Below, in pieces: positions 28,777 to 37,684 of a stretch of 64,000 bases of DNA (positions within the stretch are counted from its first letter, which is position 1; each line of letters starts with the position of its first letter). Below the pieces are notes generated by a model that had not been told where the DNA came from, made no database searches, and saw only the letters and a list, made by a program, of their open reading frames with translations. Position numbers and translations under genes: made by a program. Origin of the DNA: DATDPM01 sp963841995 (GTDB taxonomy: Bacteria > Pseudomonadota > Alphaproteobacteria > DATDPM01); assembly GCA_963841995.1 (NCBI GenBank), contig CAWJEX010000007.1:62001-126000 (forward strand), written 5' to 3'.

Positions 28777-30657
28777 ATGCCCGAATATCGCTCCCGAACC
28801 ACCACTCACGGCCGCAACATGGCGGGTGCGCGCGGACTTTGGCGCGCCACCGGCATGAAGGACGAGGATTTCGGCAAACCGATCATCGCGGTCGCCAATT
28901 CCTTCACGCAGTTTGTGCCGGGACATGTTCACCTCAAGGACCTCGGCCAGCTGGTCGCCCGGGAAATCGAAAAGTCCGGCGGCGTCGCCAAGGAATTCAA
29001 TACCATCGCCGTGGACGACGGCATCGCCATGGGCCATTCCGGCATGCTCTACAGCCTGCCGTCGCGGGAGATCATCGCCAACTCGGTCGAATATATGGTC
29101 AATGCCCATTGTGCCGATGGGTTGGTGTGCATTTCCAATTGCGACAAGATCACGCCGGGCATGCTGATGGCGGCACTCCGCCTCAACATCCCAGCGGTTT
29201 TCGTTTCCGGCGGGCCGATGGAAGCCGGCAAGGCGGTGATCGACGGCAAAGAAAGGAGCCTGGACCTCATCGATGCGATGGTTCAGGCCGCCAATCCGAA
29301 GGTGTCGGACGAAGACGCACTGAAATACGAACGCTCGGCTTGCCCGACCTGCGGCTCATGCTCCGGCATGTTCACCGCCAATTCGATGAATTGCTTGACC
29401 GAGGCCTTGGGGCTTTCGCTTCCCGGCAACGGGTCGGTGCTCGCCACCCATGCCGACCGGCGCGAGCTGTTCCTGATGGCCGGCCGGGTGATCGTGGATT
29501 TGACGCGGCGCTATTACGTTGAAAACGACCCGACCGCATTGCCGCGCGGCATCGCCACGTTCGAAGCATTCGAGAACGCCATCACCCTCGATATCGCGAT
29601 GGGCGGATCGACCAACACCGTGCTCCATCTCTTGGCCGCCGCCTATGAAGGCGAAGTGCCGTTCACCATGGCCGATATCGACCGGCTGTCACGGCGCGTC
29701 CCGAATTTGTGCAAGGTCGCGCCGAGCTCGCCGGTTTTCCATCTCGAAGACGTGCATCGCGCCGGCGGCGTCATGGCGATTTTGGGCGAGCTCGATCGCG
29801 GCGGGCTTCTACACCGTAACGCCGCCACCGTGCATTCGCGAACCATGGCCGAAGCCTTGGATTATTGGGACGTGAAGCGCACCGAGGACCCAACGGTCCA
29901 TGAATTTTATCGCGCAGCTCCGGGCGGCGTGCCGACCCAAGTGGCCTTCAGCCAGGACAAGCGCTATCCCAGCCTCGATCTCAATCGCGCCAAGGGCTGC
30001 ATCCGCGATGTCGAACACGCCTACAGCAAGGATGGCGGGCTGGCGGTCCTTTACGGCAATATCGCGGAAGACGGCTGCATCGTGAAAACCGCCGGAGTCG
30101 ATCCAAGCCAACTCACATTTTCAGGATCGGCTCGAATCTTCGAAAGCCAGGACGACGCAGTGGAAGCCATTCTCGGCGACAAGGTGAAAGCCGGCGACAT
30201 GGTGGTGATCCGCTATGAAGGACCGCGCGGCGGGCCCGGCATGCAGGAAATGCTTTATCCCACCAGCTATCTGAAATCGAAGGGCCTGGGCAAAGTCTGT
30301 GCCCTCATCACCGACGGGCGGTTTTCTGGCGGCACCGCAGGGCTTTCGATCTGTCACGTTTCCCCCGAGGCCGCCGACGGCGGCGCGATCGCACTCATCG
30401 AAGAAGGCGACCGCATCGATATCGACATTCCCAAACGCAGCCTCGCCCTTGCGGTTTCCAACGAAGAAATCGCGCGGCGCCGAAAAGCGATGGAAAAGAA
30501 AGGCGCTGCTGCCTGGAAACCCGCGACCCGCGACCGCCATGTCTCGGTCGCCCTCGAAGCTTATGCGCTCTTTGCAACGAGCGCTTCGAAGGGTGCCGTG
30601 CGCGACGTCAAAGGCGCCTCCAAACGCGCCAAGGCCAAGTTCGAAGCGGCGGAATAG
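28777..30657 (+). CDS. ilvD: Dihydroxy-acid dehydratase
   Basis: A 626-residue Fe-S dehydratase of branched-chain amino acid synthesis (2,3-dihydroxy-isovalerate to 2-ketoisovalerate and the isoleucine analogue). Cluster cysteines occur in SNCDKITPGM near residue 122 and CPTCGSCSGMF near 192-200; the modified-lysine/Mg region VSGGPMEAGK lies between them, and the C-terminal signature TDGRFSGGTAGLSICHVSPEA near 512 is intact. The length matches the enterobacterial-type long form. It stands alone, convergent with xth. Confidence 0.97.
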   Translation: MPEYRSRTTTHGRNMAGARGLWRATGMKDEDFGKPIIAVANSFTQFVPGHVHLKDLGQLVAREIEKSGGVAKEFNTIAVDDGIAMGHSGMLYSLPSREIIANSVEYMVNAHCADGLVCISNCDKITPGMLMAALRLNIPAVFVSGGPMEAGKAVIDGKERSLDLIDAMVQAANPKVSDEDALKYERSACPTCGSCSGMFTANSMNCLTEALGLSLPGNGSVLATHADRRELFLMAGRVIVDLTRRYYVENDPTALPRGIATFEAFENAITLDIAMGGSTNTVLHLLAAAYEGEVPFTMADIDRLSRRVPNLCKVAPSSPVFHLEDVHRAGGVMAILGELDRGGLLHRNAATVHSRTMAEALDYWDVKRTEDPTVHEFYRAAPGGVPTQVAFSQDKRYPSLDLNRAKGCIRDVEHAYSKDGGLAVLYGNIAEDGCIVKTAGVDPSQLTFSGSARIFESQDDAVEAILGDKVKAGDMVVIRYEGPRGGPGMQEMLYPTSYLKSKGLGKVCALITDGRFSGGTAGLSICHVSPEAADGGAIALIEEGDRIDIDIPKRSLALAVSNEEIARRRKAMEKKGAAAWKPATRDRHVSVALEAYALFATSASKGAVRDVKGASKRAKAKFEAAE

Positions 30658-30673
30658 CAGCGTTCTTCGCCGC

Positions 30674-31471
30674 TCACTTCTTCATCGTCAACTCGCACCA
30701 CACCGGGACGTGGTCGGAGGCTTTTTCCTTGCCGCGCTCGGATTTGTCGATGCCGCTTTTCTCCAGCCGGTCCGCCGCCTGGGGCGAGAGCAGCAGATGA
30801 TCGATGCGAAGCCCGTTGTCTTTCTGCCACGCCCCCGCCTGATAATCCCAGAACGTGTACGCATGGCCGTGGGCATGAAGCGCCCGGTAACCATCGGTTA
30901 GCCCGAGATTCACGATCGAGCGGAGGGCGGCGCGGGATTCCGGGCGGCACAGCGCGTCATTGGCCCAGATTTCCGGGTCGTAAACATCGTCGTCGGTGGG
31001 CGCCACGTTGTAATCGCCGCCGAGAACCATAACCTCTTCGAGCTTGAGCAGCTCCTTGGCGTGGGCGCGAAGACGCTTCATCCAGGCCAGCTTGTAGGGA
31101 AATTTCTCAGATTCCACCGGATTGCCGTTCGGAAGATAAATCGAAGCGACGCGAAGCGGCGTCTTGCCTACGGAGACGAAGGCTTCGATATAGCGCGCGT
31201 GATCGTCCGCGTCGTCGCCCGGCAGCGCCGAAGCGATATCTTCGAGGGGAAATTTCGAGAGGATGGCGACGCCGTTATAGGTTTTCTGGCCGGAGATCGC
31301 CAAGTTGTAGCCGAGATCCTCGATCTCCAGCTTCGGAAACGTATCCTCCGTGCATTTGATTTCCTGAAACAGCGCGACATCGGGCTTGGTTGCGCGCAGC
31401 CATTCGAGAACGCGAGGCAGCCGCGCCTTGATCGAGTTGACGTTGAAGGTGGCGATGCGGATCGTACTCAT
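30674..31471 (-). CDS. xthA: Exodeoxyribonuclease III (AP endonuclease)
   Basis: A 265-residue Mg-dependent nuclease of the EEP fold, cutting at abasic sites and removing 3' blocks in base excision repair. Catalytic pattern: TFNVNSIKARL near residue 9, LFQEIKCTED with the metal-binding Glu near 38, IYLPNGNP near 112, the GGDYNVAPTDDDVYDP motif near 152, and the final SDHVPVWCEL with the catalytic His near 257. The start ATG at 31471 is just beyond a terminator belonging to erpA, so xth probably has its own promoter in the short gap. Confidence 0.95.
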   Translation of the reverse strand: MSTIRIATFNVNSIKARLPRVLEWLRATKPDVALFQEIKCTEDTFPKLEIEDLGYNLAISGQKTYNGVAILSKFPLEDIASALPGDDADDHARYIEAFVSVGKTPLRVASIYLPNGNPVESEKFPYKLAWMKRLRAHAKELLKLEEVMVLGGDYNVAPTDDDVYDPEIWANDALCRPESRAALRSIVNLGLTDGYRALHAHGHAYTFWDYQAGAWQKDNGLRIDHLLLSPQAADRLEKSGIDKSERGKEKASDHVPVWCELTMKK

Positions 31472-31485
31472 CGAGATTCAGACAT

Positions 31486-31510
31486 TAAAAAAGCCCGCCG
31501 AGGGGCGGGC
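31486..31510 (-). terminator. Rho-independent terminator of erpA
   Basis: On the minus strand GCCCGCC-CCTC-GGCGGGC (7-bp perfect stem, 4-base loop, 31493-31510) is followed by TTTTTT (31487-31492). It lies between the erpA stop and the xth start. Confidence 0.88.
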
Positions 31511-31545
31511 CGCAAGATTAGCACAGGGGAGGCGATTTGGACCGG

Positions 31546-31914
31546 TTAGACCGGCGAGAACGAACTGCCGCAGCCGCAGGAGGATTTGGCGTTCGGATTT
31601 TTGACCGCGAAATAAGAGCCGACCATGTCCTCGACGAAATCGAGTTCGGAGCCGGCGAGCAAGCCAAGCGAGGTTTCGTCGACCACGATTTCGGCGCCGT
31701 CGCGGGTGAAAATCACGTCGTCGGCGTTGCGGGCGCCGTCGAAGGTGAAATTGTATTGAAAGCCCTGGCAACCGCCGCCGGTCACCGAGATCCGCAACCG
31801 CTGGCCCTTATTCTCGCCCTCGCCCAGGAGCATGGAAATGCGCCGGGCGGCACTCTCGCTGAGGCCAATTTGCCCGCCCGAAGTCTCCGTTATTGCTTGC
31901 TCCAAACCAGCCAT
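31546..31914 (-). CDS. erpA: Iron-sulfur cluster insertion protein ErpA/IscA family
   Basis: A 122-residue A-type Fe-S carrier. The three ligand cysteines are seen: VTGGGCQGFQYNF near residue 52, and the C-terminal pair NAKSSCGCGSSFSPV. It passes [4Fe-4S] or [2Fe-2S] clusters to apo-enzymes; the nearby ilvD is an Fe-S enzyme, but nothing shows a special link. The ATG at 31914 starts MAGLEQAITE; a longer frame from 31944 is less family-like. It is divergent from dgt, the usual alphaproteobacterial order, and ends with a good terminator. Confidence 0.92.
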   Translation of the reverse strand: MAGLEQAITETSGGQIGLSESAARRISMLLGEGENKGQRLRISVTGGGCQGFQYNFTFDGARNADDVIFTRDGAEIVVDETSLGLLAGSELDFVEDMVGSYFAVKNPNAKSSCGCGSSFSPV

Positions 31915-32096
31915 ATTCCCAACTTTCTTCCAGATAGAGCCCAAATTCCAAAGCTTAAGCTAGCACAATCCCAGGGCAGGGTGGCCTTGGGTTGCCTCTT
32001 ATGTAAGGCGCCAATGACCGGGTGCCAAGGGGTGTAATTGTCTGGAATCTCGGGAAATCTTTGCGGTTTTTAGCGCCGCGAGGTAGGTTCCGCGCC

Positions 32097-33272
32097 ATGA
32101 ATTCCGGCCTATCGCCCTATGCCTCGAACCCCGCACAAAGCCGGGGGCGGCTGTATCCCGAGCCCGAAAGCGAGACTCGCTCGGTGTTTCAGCGCGACCG
32201 CGACCGGATTATCCACTCCGCGGCGTTCCGCCGCCTTAAACATAAGACCCAGGTCTTCGTTTATCACGAGGGCGATTACTACCGCACCCGGCTCACCCAT
32301 AGCCTGGAGGTCGCCCAGATCGCCCGTTCGATCAGCCGGGCCCTCGCCCTGGATGAGGATTTGGCGGAAGCCCTCGCACTGGCCCACGATCTCGGCCACA
32401 CCCCCTTCGGCCATGCCGGGGAAGAGGCCTTGGATGCTTGCTTGGAGCCTTATGGCGGCTTCGATCACAACGACCAGACTTTGCGGATACTGACCGATCT
32501 CGAACGCCGCTATGCCGAATTCGACGGATTGAATCTTTGCTGGGAAACGCTCGAAGGCGTCGTCAAGCATAACGGGCCGCTTTTACCCGTACCGGATGGC
32601 GAATTGCTGCCCCGCACCATCGCCGCCTATGTCAAACGCCACGATCTCGAACTTCACACCAATCCGGGAGTCGAAGCGCAGGTCGCCTCCTTGGCCGACG
32701 ATCTGGCCTATGTGACCCATGACATCGACGACGGCCTCCGCGCCGGACTTTTCACCATCGCCGAGATGGCCGATGTGCCTCTGGCCGGCCCGACTTTCTC
32801 GGCGGCCGAACAACGCTATCCTGGTATCGAACAACCGCGGCTCATTCACGAATCGATCCGGCGGCTGATCAATTCCATGGTCAACGACATGCTGGCGGAA
32901 ACCAGGAAACGCCTCGCCGCGGCAAAGCCGAAATCGGCGCAAGACGTGCGGCTGCTGAAGGACAAGGTCGCCAGCTTCTCCGATAAACTGTGGCCCGAAT
33001 TGCTCGCCCTCAAATCCTTCCTGTTCCAATCCATGTACCGGCATTACAAGGTCAACCGCATGACGGCGAAAGCGCGGCGGGTGGTCAGGGAATTGTTCGA
33101 CCTTTATGTCGACCAACCGGACTGCCTGCCGAATGAATGGCGGATCACGGCCGAAGCCGGCAACGCCGAGGAACGCGCCATCCTGGTTTCCGATTACATC
33201 GCCGGAATGACCGATCGTTATGCGCTGGAAGAGCACCGCCGCCTGTTCGATCCTTACACCGTGATGCCCTAA
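32097..33272 (+). CDS. dgt: Deoxyguanosinetriphosphate triphosphohydrolase-like protein
   Basis: HD-domain phosphohydrolase of 391 residues that removes triphosphate from dNTPs. HD residues: RLTHSLEVAQIARS near residue 68, LAHDLGHTPFGHAGEEAL near 103-120, and the later ADDLAYVTHDIDDGL near 205, giving the H...HD...D set. The N-terminus (SETRSVFQRDRDRIIHSAAFRRLKHKTQVF in two parts) is the family signature. ATG 32097 chosen because the segment upstream is not conserved. It precedes argS by 22 bases and probably begins the long plus-strand cluster. Confidence 0.93.
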   Translation: MNSGLSPYASNPAQSRGRLYPEPESETRSVFQRDRDRIIHSAAFRRLKHKTQVFVYHEGDYYRTRLTHSLEVAQIARSISRALALDEDLAEALALAHDLGHTPFGHAGEEALDACLEPYGGFDHNDQTLRILTDLERRYAEFDGLNLCWETLEGVVKHNGPLLPVPDGELLPRTIAAYVKRHDLELHTNPGVEAQVASLADDLAYVTHDIDDGLRAGLFTIAEMADVPLAGPTFSAAEQRYPGIEQPRLIHESIRRLINSMVNDMLAETRKRLAAAKPKSAQDVRLLKDKVASFSDKLWPELLALKSFLFQSMYRHYKVNRMTAKARRVVRELFDLYVDQPDCLPNEWRITAEAGNAEERAILVSDYIAGMTDRYALEEHRRLFDPYTVMP

Positions 33273-33294
33273 ACGGACGCGTGAAGAGAGACCC

Positions 33295-35049
33295 ATGAAT
33301 TTTTTCCGCGCCTTGCAGGGCGACGTGGCCGTGGCCTTAGCTGAGCTTGTCAAAAGCGGGAAGCTTCCCGCGGGGCTCGAATTCTCGCGCGTCGCGATCG
33401 AGCCGCCGCGCGATCCGACCCATGGCGACGTGGCGACCAACGCCGCGATGGTTTTGGCCAAGGACGCCAAAATGAATCCACGGCAATTGGCGGCCGAGCT
33501 CATCGGGCCGCTGTCCGAAATCGCAGGCGTTGCGTCGGCAGAAGTGGCGGGGCCGGGATTCATCAATTTGCGGATGACTTCCGATTTTTGGTTTACCCAA
33601 CTCGAAAAAATCTTGCGCACCGGCCCGGATTACGGAACCTCGAATATCGGTGCCGGCGAGCCGGTCAATGTCGAATATGTCTCCGCCAATCCGACCGGGC
33701 CGATGCACGTCGGCCATGGGCGGGGTGCGGTTTTCGGCGATGCGCTGGCCAATCTTCTGGCCAAATCCGGCTACAAGGTGACCCGCGAATATTACGTCAA
33801 CGATGCCGGCGCCCAGGTCGATGCGCTGGCCCGCTCCACCCATCTGCGTTACCGCGAGGCGCTGGGCGAAAAAATCGGGGCGATGCCGGAAGGTTTCTAT
33901 CCCGGCGATTATTTGATCAAAGCCGGCCAGGCCTTGGCCGAGCGCGACGGCGACCGCTGGCTCGGCGGGGATGAATCGGAATGGCTGGCGCCGGTTCGCG
34001 AATTCGCCATTGCGGCGATGATGGATCTGATTCGAGACGATCTCGCTGCCCTCGGGGTGCACCACAATGTCTTCACCTCGGAGCGGGCGCTGGTGGAGAA
34101 GGGTGCGGTCGAGCAGACCATCAATAATCTGATCGACCGCGATCTGGTTTATACGGGCGTCCTCGAACCGCCCAAGGGCAAGACCCCGGACGATTGGGAG
34201 CCGCGGCCGCAAACGCTGTTTCGAGCAACCCAGTTCGGGGACGACGTGGACCGGCCGCTCCGGAAGTCGGACGGAAGTTGGACCTATTTCGCCTCGGACA
34301 TCGCCTATCACGCCGACAAATTCCGGCGCGGCTTCGCCACCATGATCGACGTCTGGGGCGCGGATCACGGCGGCTACATCAAGCGCATGCAGGCGGCGGT
34401 CAAAGCCATTACCGGCGGGGAGGGCGCTCTCGACGTCAAGGTGTGCCAGCTCGTCAACCTCATGGACAAAGGCGAGCCGGTGAAAATGTCCAAGCGGGCC
34501 GGGACCTTCGTCACCCTTCGTGACGTGGTGGATAAGGTCGGCCGCGACGTCGTCCGATTCATCATGCTGACCCGGCGCAACGATCAGGCGCTCGATTTCG
34601 ATCTGACCAAGGTTCTCGAACAATCACGGGAAAATCCTGTATTCTATGTGCAATACGCCCATGCCCGAGCCAGTTCGGTGATCCGCCATGCGGCGGAGGA
34701 GTTTTCCGGTGTTAACCTTGATTTAGTGGCGCTGGCCTCGGGGCCACTCAATCTCTTGACCAATTCCGATGAGCTTGCTTTGATCAAGGCGATGGCAGGC
34801 TGGCCTCGAATCGTGGAGGGGGCCGCCGAGGCTCACGAGCCCCACCGGCTGGCCTTCTATCTTTATGAGTTGGCGTCCCAATTCCACGCGCTGTGGAGCA
34901 AGGGGCGCGACGACGCAAGTTTGCGTTTTCTCATTCCGGACGACATCGAACGGACCGCGGCGAGGCTCGCCCTGGTCCGGGCCGTACAGACGGTGGTGGC
35001 GACGGGCTTGAGAGTATTCGGGGTCGAACCCCGCGAGGAGATGCGGTAA
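33295..35049 (+). CDS. argS: Arginyl-tRNA synthetase
   Basis: Class Ia synthetase of 584 residues. The N-terminal ArgRS-specific domain covers about residues 1-115, the HIGH motif reads NPTGPMHVGHGRGAVFGD near 132, the KMSKS equivalent is VKMSKRAGTF near 398, and the anticodon-binding helical domain follows, ending ATGLRVFGVEPREEMR. The start ATG at 33295 has GAGAGACCC upstream. The stop TAA shares its last base with the ATG of the SPOR-domain gene (TAATG at 35047), so the two are coupled. Confidence 0.97.
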   Translation: MNFFRALQGDVAVALAELVKSGKLPAGLEFSRVAIEPPRDPTHGDVATNAAMVLAKDAKMNPRQLAAELIGPLSEIAGVASAEVAGPGFINLRMTSDFWFTQLEKILRTGPDYGTSNIGAGEPVNVEYVSANPTGPMHVGHGRGAVFGDALANLLAKSGYKVTREYYVNDAGAQVDALARSTHLRYREALGEKIGAMPEGFYPGDYLIKAGQALAERDGDRWLGGDESEWLAPVREFAIAAMMDLIRDDLAALGVHHNVFTSERALVEKGAVEQTINNLIDRDLVYTGVLEPPKGKTPDDWEPRPQTLFRATQFGDDVDRPLRKSDGSWTYFASDIAYHADKFRRGFATMIDVWGADHGGYIKRMQAAVKAITGGEGALDVKVCQLVNLMDKGEPVKMSKRAGTFVTLRDVVDKVGRDVVRFIMLTRRNDQALDFDLTKVLEQSRENPVFYVQYAHARASSVIRHAAEEFSGVNLDLVALASGPLNLLTNSDELALIKAMAGWPRIVEGAAEAHEPHRLAFYLYELASQFHALWSKGRDDASLRFLIPDDIERTAARLALVRAVQTVVATGLRVFGVEPREEMR

Positions 35050-35918
35050 TGCACATCGAAATGGACGAAGATTCGCAGCCGATCGAACTCACTGCCGAGC
35101 GCCGCGAAATTCAGCGCTCTTTCCCACGCAGCCGGATTTGGGTGGCCGCGATCGCCTTTGCCGCCGCCGGCGCCTTCACTTGGTATGCCTACCACCAAGC
35201 GACCAAAGCGGGTGAGCAGGGTGTCGCACCGCTGATCAAAGCCGAGGACGGACCGAGCCGGGTGAAGCCCGACGAGCCGGGCGGCGCGCCGGAACCGCAA
35301 GACAGCGCGGTCTACGAGCGGTTGGCGAGCGATCAGCCCGCCGCACCCAAAGCGGAATCCTTGTTGCCGCCGCCGGAGACGCCGGTGGCCCATCCGGCAA
35401 TCACCGCCGAAGCCAAATCCATGGCCGCCATCGCACCGGCCGCCGGCGAAACGACCGCGCCTATTCCGGCACCGCCAGCTTCTGCCGTAGCAAAACCGGC
35501 GGAGCAATCCCGGTCGCCCGCAAAGCCGGTGGAAACAGCGGCCAAGCCGAGCGACATGAGTGCCAAGAGTATTGAAAGCAATCCGGCCGAGGCGAAGCCG
35601 GCTGAAGAACCGAAACCGACGGAAGCAATGGCGACAGAATCCGGCTCGACCGAGTCGAAAGCCGCGGCCGCCGGATCCTACCGGGTTCAACTCGCGGCTC
35701 TTCGTTCCCAGGATGCCGCCGACGGCGAATGGAAGAAGCTGCAAAAGACCTATGCCGATCTGCTGTCGAGTTTGAGCGTCACCGTGGTGAAGGTCGATCT
35801 CACCGGAAAAGGAACCTTTTTTCGGGTTCAGGCCGGCGCCCTTACGGAATCGGCCGCCAAGGAACTCTGCTCCCAATTGAAGCAGCGCAAGGCGGAGTGC
35901 ATCGTTGTCAAATCCTGA
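35049..35918 (+). CDS. SPOR-domain membrane protein
   Basis: A 289-residue bitopic protein. A short cytoplasmic head is followed by one membrane helix (RIWVAAIAFAAAGAFTWYAY, about residues 27-46), a long periplasmic linker rich in Pro, Ala, Glu and Lys (about 55-205), and a C-terminal SPOR domain starting at GSYRVQLAALRSQDAADGEW and ending KQRKAECIVVKS. SPOR domains bind denuded peptidoglycan at the septum. The place between argS and nagZ is the normal one in alphaproteobacteria, and the head overlaps the argS stop as TAATG. Confidence 0.88.
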   Translation: MHIEMDEDSQPIELTAERREIQRSFPRSRIWVAAIAFAAAGAFTWYAYHQATKAGEQGVAPLIKAEDGPSRVKPDEPGGAPEPQDSAVYERLASDQPAAPKAESLLPPPETPVAHPAITAEAKSMAAIAPAAGETTAPIPAPPASAVAKPAEQSRSPAKPVETAAKPSDMSAKSIESNPAEAKPAEEPKPTEAMATESGSTESKAAAAGSYRVQLAALRSQDAADGEWKKLQKTYADLLSSLSVTVVKVDLTGKGTFFRVQAGALTESAAKELCSQLKQRKAECIVVKS

Positions 35919-36945
35919 GACCCGGCCAAGGGCCGCGATTTTCGGATGTGCGGGAGAGCGCCTACTCGAATCCGAGCGGCGCTTTTTCGCTGGCGCGAAC
36001 CCGCTGGGCTTCATTCTCTTCGAGCGTAACTGCAAGAATCCGGATCAAGTCCTTTCGCTGGTTAGATCTTTCCGCGAATGCGTGGAGCGCGAAGATGCCC
36101 CCGTCCTGATCGATCAGGAGGGCGGAAGGGTGGTGCGGCTGAAGCCGCCGCACTGGCGGGTTCTGCCGGCTGCCGGACGAATCGGCGCCCTTGCCGAACG
36201 GAGCCGGGATGCCGCCCGCGAAGCGGCCTATCTTTCGGCCCGGATTATCGCCATCGATTTGCGGCCGCTTGGGATCGATGTGGATTGCGCGCCGCTTTTG
36301 GACGTGCCGGCGCCCGGCGCCCACGGGATCATCGGCGACCGGGCCTTCGCCGACGACCCTGAATTGGTGACGGAGCTTGGCCGCGAATTCTGCCGCGGGT
36401 TGATGGAAGGCGGAGTCCTCCCGGTGATCAAACATATTCCCGGCCATGGCCGTGCCATGGTCGACAGCCATCAAGGGCTTCCCGTCGTCGAAATACACCG
36501 CAAGACTTTGGAGATGATCGATTTCGAGCCTTTCCGGCAATTGCGCGCCATGCCGATCGCGATGACCGCCCATGTGGTTTACCGGCCCTATGATTCGCGC
36601 AATCCTGCGACCACATCTCTCAAGGTGATCCGCGACGTCGTCCGCGGCCATATCGGATTCGACGGCCTCTTGATCACCGATGATCTTTCCATGAAGGCGC
36701 TGACCGGAAGCTTTGCGGAACGGACGACGGCATCCCTGGAAGCCGGATGCGACGTGGTCCTCCACTGCAATGGCCGGATGACGGAAATGGAGGAAATCGC
36801 GGGCGCCGCGCCGCCGCTGAGCGACGCCGCTCTTGCCCGGTTCGACCGGGCGAAGGGAATGCTGAGCCCGCCGAAACCGGTCAAGCCACCGGTCTTTGCG
36901 GCGCGCCTCGATTCCCTGATGGCGGCTGTCGCCGGTTCGGCATGA
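35905..36945 (+). CDS. nagZ: Beta-N-acetylhexosaminidase NagZ (GH3)
   Basis: A 346-residue cytoplasmic glycosidase that releases GlcNAc from muropeptides in cell-wall recycling. Motifs: LIDQEGGRVVRLKPP near residue 68, KHIPGHGRAMVDSH near 172-185 with the mobile-loop acid/base His and Asp, AMTAHVVY near 212 and the nucleophile Asp in LLITDDLSMKAL near 252. The start is read as TTG at 35905, inside the last codons of the SPOR gene; it gives MSNPETRPRAAIFG, which is family-like, but no ribosome site is visible. Its stop overlaps the ATG of the M50 protein (ATGA). Confidence 0.93.
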   Translation: MSNPETRPRAAIFGCAGERLLESERRFFAGANPLGFILFERNCKNPDQVLSLVRSFRECVEREDAPVLIDQEGGRVVRLKPPHWRVLPAAGRIGALAERSRDAAREAAYLSARIIAIDLRPLGIDVDCAPLLDVPAPGAHGIIGDRAFADDPELVTELGREFCRGLMEGGVLPVIKHIPGHGRAMVDSHQGLPVVEIHRKTLEMIDFEPFRQLRAMPIAMTAHVVYRPYDSRNPATTSLKVIRDVVRGHIGFDGLLITDDLSMKALTGSFAERTTASLEAGCDVVLHCNGRMTEMEEIAGAAPPLSDAALARFDRAKGMLSPPKPVKPPVFAARLDSLMAAVAGSA

Positions 36946-37643
36946 ACTCGCAGAGCCTCAGCCATATACTGGTTTTGATCTCTGTCTGGGCTATTCCCGG
37001 CGTCGTTGCGATTACCTTGCATGAGGCGGCCCACGGCTATGTCGCATGGAAGCTCGGCGACGACACCGCTTACCGGTTGGGAAGGGTAAGCTTCAATCCG
37101 CTCCGCCATATCGACCCCTTCGGCACCATCCTTCTGCCGCTAATGCTGTTGATGAGCGGAACCCGGTTCATGTTCGGCTGGGCAAAGCCGGTGCCGGTCA
37201 ATTTCGGAAGGCTGAACCATCCGCGCCGCGATATGGTCCTGGTCGCTGCGGCGGGCCCCGGAATTAATCTGGCGCTCGCGATTATTTCGGCCCTACTCAT
37301 CCACGTGGCGGTGCTGTTCCCAGACGTCGCCCGCGAATGGGCCGTGAAAAATTTGGGAAACTCAATTTTATTCAATGTTGTATTGGCGGTTTTTAACATG
37401 TTTCCTCTACCGCCCTTGGATGGCGGAAGAGTCGCCGTCGGCCTTCTGCCAAGGGAACTCGCCCGGCCGCTTGCCAAACTCGAACGTTGGGGCCTGTTCA
37501 TCCTTGTCGGATTGCTGTTTATTCTGCCTTTGGTATTCAAATTCAGCGTATTTTCCTGGCTGATTGGCGTGCCGGCCGATTTTCTGATTCGCATGGTTTG
37601 TTCGGTTACCGGACTGGGATCGGCGTGCCAGTCGATTTTCTAA
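36942..37643 (+). CDS. Site-2 protease (M50) family membrane metalloprotease
   Basis: A 233-residue polytopic protease. Zinc site ITLHEAAHGYVAWKLGDD (HExxH) near residues 26-43 and the second motif FNMFPLPPLDGGRV near 150 (N-P-x-D-G) place it in the short S2P branch without a PDZ domain. Hydrophobic segments lie around residues 8-28, 60-75, 98-122, 140-155 and 180-205. Start ATG 36942 overlaps the nagZ stop. The end is altered: a 56-bp tandem duplication at 37566-37677 shifts the frame in its second copy, so the protein ends SACQSIF instead of repeating FLIRMVYSVAGLG. Confidence 0.88.
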   Translation: MNSQSLSHILVLISVWAIPGVVAITLHEAAHGYVAWKLGDDTAYRLGRVSFNPLRHIDPFGTILLPLMLLMSGTRFMFGWAKPVPVNFGRLNHPRRDMVLVAAAGPGINLALAIISALLIHVAVLFPDVAREWAVKNLGNSILFNVVLAVFNMFPLPPLDGGRVAVGLLPRELARPLAKLERWGLFILVGLLFILPLVFKFSVFSWLIGVPADFLIRMVCSVTGLGSACQSIF

Positions 37644-37677
37644 TTCGCATGGTCTATTCGGTTGCCGGGTTAGGATA
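37566..37677. repeat. Imperfect 56-bp tandem duplication at the end of the M50 gene
   Basis: Unit 1 is 37566-37621 and unit 2 is 37622-37677; 46 of 56 bases agree. Both encode a version of GVP-DFLIRMV-SV-GLG, but in different frames because 56 is not a multiple of three. Unit 2 read in the right frame ends with a stop right after GLG, which looks like the ancestral protein end. Confidence 0.88.
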
Positions 37678-37684
37678 GGCAGCG

